Source: an uncultured Roseburia sp. (GTDB taxonomy: Bacteria > Bacillota > Clostridia > Lachnospirales > Lachnospiraceae). Taken from it: a DNA stretch of 24,484 nt. How positions within the stretch are numbered: the stretch's first letter is position 1; every line of letters starts with the position of its first letter. The position numbers and the translations under genes are program-made. This document shows, one piece after another, positions 21,946-24,484 of this stretch. The notes under the pieces were generated by a model. The model did no database searches and had not been told where the DNA came from. It worked only from the letters and a program-made list of their open reading frames with translations. The stretch is taken from positions 1 to 24,484 of the forward strand of contig CAKRLC010000031.1 of the NCBI GenBank assembly GCA_934358955.1, read 5' to 3'.

Positions 21946-23271
21946 ATGAATGTAGTGTATATACATACTCATGACAGCGGAAGATACATTGGACCATATG
22001 GTTATCAGAATATGACACCGAATATTAATGAGTTTGGACGTGATGCACTAGTGTTTCGTCAATGCTATTGTGCGGGACCGACGTGTTCTCCGAGCAGAGC
22101 TGCATTATTAACAGGTATGTGGCCACATTGTAATGGAATGCTTGGATTAGCGCACAGGGGCTTTTCACTATATGATTATGAACAGCATGTAACATCTGTA
22201 TTTAATGCAAACGGATTTGAAACAGTTCTAAGTGGAATTCAACATGAAGCATCAGAAGCAAGCAAACTAGGGTATCAGTTTATATATAATCAGGCGGAAG
22301 GAACAGATATGTATATTTCTGATCCGGAAACATATGATCATAAGTCTGTTAAGGAAATTCAGAAATATTTAGCAGGAAGGAATAGTGAAAAACCTTTTTT
22401 TATTTCATTAGGGTTAATAAGCTGCCATAGAGATTTTCCTAAAAACAAAGTGGCAGATGCATATGTAGCACCGCCGCCTCAGATATATGATTGTCCGGAA
22501 AACAGAAAGGATATGGCTGGGTATCTGACAAGCGCATCTATTGCTGATGATTGTGTGGGGCAAATGATTTCGGTGCTAAAAGAGGACGGATTATATGACG
22601 ATACAATTATTTTGTATACAACAGATCATGGAATTGCCTTCCCGTGGATGAAGTGTAATCTTTATGATACAGGAATAGGGGTTGCGTGTATCTTACGTCA
22701 ACCAGGTTCAAAAATGAATGGAAAAGTTAGTGATGCATTAATTTCTCATATTGATATTTTCCCTACGATTTTTGAATTATGTGGCATAAAAGTGCCGGAA
22801 TGGATGCAGGGAAAATCACTTGTTCCAATACTTAAAGGTGAACAGGAAGAAATCAATGAGGAAATTTTTGCAGAAGTAACATATCATGCTGCCTATGAAC
22901 CAATGAGGTGCATACGAACAGCAAGATATAAGCTCATCCAAAGGTTTGATAGCTATGACGAAATTGTACCAGCAAATATTGATAATGGAGAAAGTAAACG
23001 GTTTTTGTTGAAGGCAGGGCTATTGAGCTTAAAGAAAAAAAGACCTAAAGAATATTTATTTGATTTATATTTAGATCCAATGGAAAGAGAAAATCTTATA
23101 GACGATGCAGAGTATCAAGAGATTCGAAATACATTGAGTTGTAAACTACAGAAATGGATGGAAAAAACCAAGGATCCATTAACCAACGATATAAATCGGG
23201 TAAAGGTTCCACAAGGAGCTATTATTAATAAGCAAAGTTGTATTGATGCAGAAATAGCTGATTACGAATAA
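21946..23271 (+). CDS. Cytoplasmic sulfatase, heparan N-sulfatase (SGSH)-like
   Basis: 441 residues of the formylglycine-dependent sulfatase family. Cys47 in C47-S-P-S-R51 is the residue to be converted to formylglycine; AALLTG follows. The layout (NGMLGLAHRGF, GIQHE, SLGLISCHRDF with His161, TTDHGIAFPWMKCNLY with Asp227/His228/Lys236, RTARYKLI, LYLDPMERENL) resembles N-sulfoglucosamine sulfohydrolase and the bacterial S1_8-type group. The N-terminal metal pair is His9-Asp10, not Asp-Asp, and the Lys of the usual GKxH is absent (GIQH). No signal peptide is present, so it acts inside the cell on imported substrate. Maturation needs an FGE or anSME encoded elsewhere. AAGGAG precedes the ATG. 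Last gene of the operon. Confidence 0.87.
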   Translation: MNVVYIHTHDSGRYIGPYGYQNMTPNINEFGRDALVFRQCYCAGPTCSPSRAALLTGMWPHCNGMLGLAHRGFSLYDYEQHVTSVFNANGFETVLSGIQHEASEASKLGYQFIYNQAEGTDMYISDPETYDHKSVKEIQKYLAGRNSEKPFFISLGLISCHRDFPKNKVADAYVAPPPQIYDCPENRKDMAGYLTSASIADDCVGQMISVLKEDGLYDDTIILYTTDHGIAFPWMKCNLYDTGIGVACILRQPGSKMNGKVSDALISHIDIFPTIFELCGIKVPEWMQGKSLVPILKGEQEEINEEIFAEVTYHAAYEPMRCIRTARYKLIQRFDSYDEIVPANIDNGESKRFLLKAGLLSLKKKRPKEYLFDLYLDPMERENLIDDAEYQEIRNTLSCKLQKWMEKTKDPLTNDINRVKVPQGAIINKQSCIDAEIADYE

Positions 23272-23288
23272 AATGCTTTTAAACAAAT

Positions 23289-23339
23289 AATGGAACGTTT
23301 CACTATATAAAACAAGATAGTGAAACGTTCCATTTTTTT
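23289..23339 (+). terminator. Strong intrinsic terminator after the sulfatase operon
   Basis: AATGGAACGTTTCACTAT (23289-23306) and 23317-23334 form a perfect 18-bp stem around a 10-base loop, followed by a T run to 23339. Confidence 0.95.
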
Positions 23340-23415
23340 GCAATGCGATAATAAAGGTTATGGCAGATTTTCTGACAGCAGAATCTTTACAGAAAATAGA
23401 ATCATAATTATCATA

Positions 23416-23445
23416 TTGACAGAAAAAAACAGTTGGCGATACAAT
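23416..23445 (+). promoter_or_regulatory. Promoter of the sensor kinase gene
   Basis: Perfect TTGACA (23416-23421), an 18-bp spacer and TACAAT (23440-23445), 27 bp before the ATG. Confidence 0.75.
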
Positions 23446-23471
23446 AAAGTATCAAATCGGGGGCTGAAAAT

Positions 23472-24484
23472 ATGAAAAAATGGGAGAAATTATCTTTTCG
23501 AAGAAAGATTTTTGCCGGAATGCTGCTTGCAGCAGGAATTCCAATGCTGATTGGTTATCTGGTGATGCTCCAAATCTTCAATATCACGTACCAGAAGAAA
23601 CTGAATCAGGAGGCAAATACGATTCTGAACGCAGCAGCCGGATCTTTGGATTCGGCTTTTTTGCATATTTATGATGCACTGGATCTGCTTGCGGAATCAG
23701 ACGAGGTCGTGGAAGTGTTGCAGACCGGGAAGAAGGATGAACCAGCGGTTTACAGACAGCTTTATCAGGCAACATCGGAGTATGGAAGCTATGCGTATTT
23801 TACGATTTACGATGCAAATGGGGAACGCCTTGTTTCGGTATCGGAAAATTCCTACATAAAAAAGGAACTGCCATTAGACTGGGGTGTTTTGTATGAAGCC
23901 TCCCGGACACCGGGAACGTGCGTTGTAAGAAATGCGAGGATTTACAGAGGCGCAAGCAGACTTGAATATTTAAGGGTGGCAAGATCGGTCAGTGACGAAG
24001 AGGGAGAAGTCATTGGCTTTGTCACAGCTGTGATGAATAATGACAATGTAGATCATATGCTGCAGGGCATCGTGGATGAAAATCAGGGGACCATCTATGC
24101 AATGGATAATTTCCAGGAAATGGTATATTGCTCCCAACAAACGTATGATGAGGACGAGCTGCGCGGAATGCGGAAAAAATTTAAAGACGAAAGCGGAAGA
24201 ATCCAGGAGAAGACAAAATCGTATGTATCGGATGACGGAAACTATTTTTACTATATCCAGTATGCGCCGAAATGTGAACTGTATCTGTTTTACGAGCAGC
24301 CGATCGCAATCTTGAATAACATCAAAAACAGTGTTGTTACAATCGCAGTGATGTCAGGAATTCTTGGAATTATCATCTGCATTGGACTTTCCGGTTCGCT
24401 AAGCAGCCGCATTTACCAGCCTGTAAAAAAGATGCAAAAAGCAATCGCAGAGATTCAGGACGGTAATTTTGAGGCACGGATCAA
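23472..24484 (+). CDS. Membrane sensor histidine kinase, YesM-like, 5' part (runs off window)
   Basis: 337 residues are visible and the frame is open to the window end. A basic N-terminus (MKKWEKLSFRRK) leads into a first helix (about 13-37). An extracytoplasmic sensor of about 235 residues with a dCache-like fold follows (AYFTIYDANGERLVSVSEN, GFVTAVMNNDNVDHML). A second helix lies near 280-305 (VVTIAVMSGILGIIICIGL), and then the start of a HAMP domain (SSRIYQPVKKMQKAIAEIQDGNF). This matches YesM-type two-component kinases of Firmicutes, which usually pair with an AraC-type response regulator and control carbohydrate uptake. The catalytic domain is beyond the window, so a chemoreceptor or diguanylate cyclase cannot be strictly excluded. 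GGGGG lies 8 bp before the ATG. Confidence 0.75.
   Translation, partial: MKKWEKLSFRRKIFAGMLLAAGIPMLIGYLVMLQIFNITYQKKLNQEANTILNAAAGSLDSAFLHIYDALDLLAESDEVVEVLQTGKKDEPAVYRQLYQATSEYGSYAYFTIYDANGERLVSVSENSYIKKELPLDWGVLYEASRTPGTCVVRNARIYRGASRLEYLRVARSVSDEEGEVIGFVTAVMNNDNVDHMLQGIVDENQGTIYAMDNFQEMVYCSQQTYDEDELRGMRKKFKDESGRIQEKTKSYVSDDGNYFYYIQYAPKCELYLFYEQPIAILNNIKNSVVTIAVMSGILGIIICIGLSGSLSSRIYQPVKKMQKAIAEIQDGNFEARI

Noticed and set aside
1..24484. CRISPR array, tRNA, rRNA or known riboswitch
   Set aside because: No regular repeat-spacer pattern, cloverleaf or recognised aptamer core was seen on either strand; a covariance-model scan was not possible here.

Overview
The window reads as a chromosomal segment of a Gram-positive, low-to-moderate GC anaerobe of the Lachnospiraceae type (Roseburia/Blautia/Coprococcus-like). 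This is inferred from the style of the proteins: DeoB/DeoC/Udp, AgcS, a YesM-like kinase, a Clostridium-type cardiolipin synthase. Strong Shine-Dalgarno sites, TTGACA/TATAAT promoters (often with an extended TGn -10) and short intergenic gaps agree. No rRNA, tRNA, CRISPR array, phage module or complete transposase gene was seen.

Layout. (1) 1-830: 3' end of a cyclophilin-like-fold protein, then about 500 bp without a convincing gene but rich in CGATGC/GCATCG inverted repeats. (2) 831-4432: an Lrp/AsnC regulator divergent from a MATE exporter, followed by a D-2-hydroxyacid dehydrogenase and an FMN-dependent NAD(P)H oxidoreductase. (3) 4577-7159: a small membrane protein with a terminator, then cardiolipin synthase. 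A MITE-like fold-back element with perfect 22-bp terminal inverted repeats and flanking target-site duplications lies between the cls promoter and the cls gene. A 74-bp inverted partial copy of it lies 2 bp after the cls stop. (4) 7160-11092: a salvage operon, pncB - uridine phosphorylase - deoB - deoC, turning nicotinate into NaMN and (deoxy)nucleosides into bases plus pentose phosphates and then acetaldehyde and glyceraldehyde-3-phosphate. (5) 11163-12560: an AgcS alanine/glycine:cation symporter with a strong terminator. (6) 12897-17537: a MacB/LolD-type ABC ATPase, a large FtsX-like permease and a second MATE exporter. (7) 17564-23271: an AT-richer accessory locus. An AraC regulator is divergent from a four-gene operon: DASS/SLC13 anion permease, Gfo/Idh/MocA oxidoreductase, xylose-isomerase-like TIM barrel, and a cytoplasmic sulfatase related to heparan N-sulfatase (SGSH). 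It ends at a perfect 18-bp-stem terminator. (8) 23472-end: the 5' part of a membrane sensor histidine kinase with its own promoter.

The most interesting unit is region 7. It looks like a self-contained system that imports an intact sulfated (or otherwise anionic) small molecule, removes sulfate inside the cell and remodels the carbon skeleton by oxidoreduction and isomerisation. The substrate is unknown. Other items to follow: the MITE pair around cls, and two independent places (agcS and the second MATE gene) where an inverted repeat has one arm inside the gene's own promoter and the other over its Shine-Dalgarno. That layout would silence read-through transcripts but not transcripts from the gene's own promoter.
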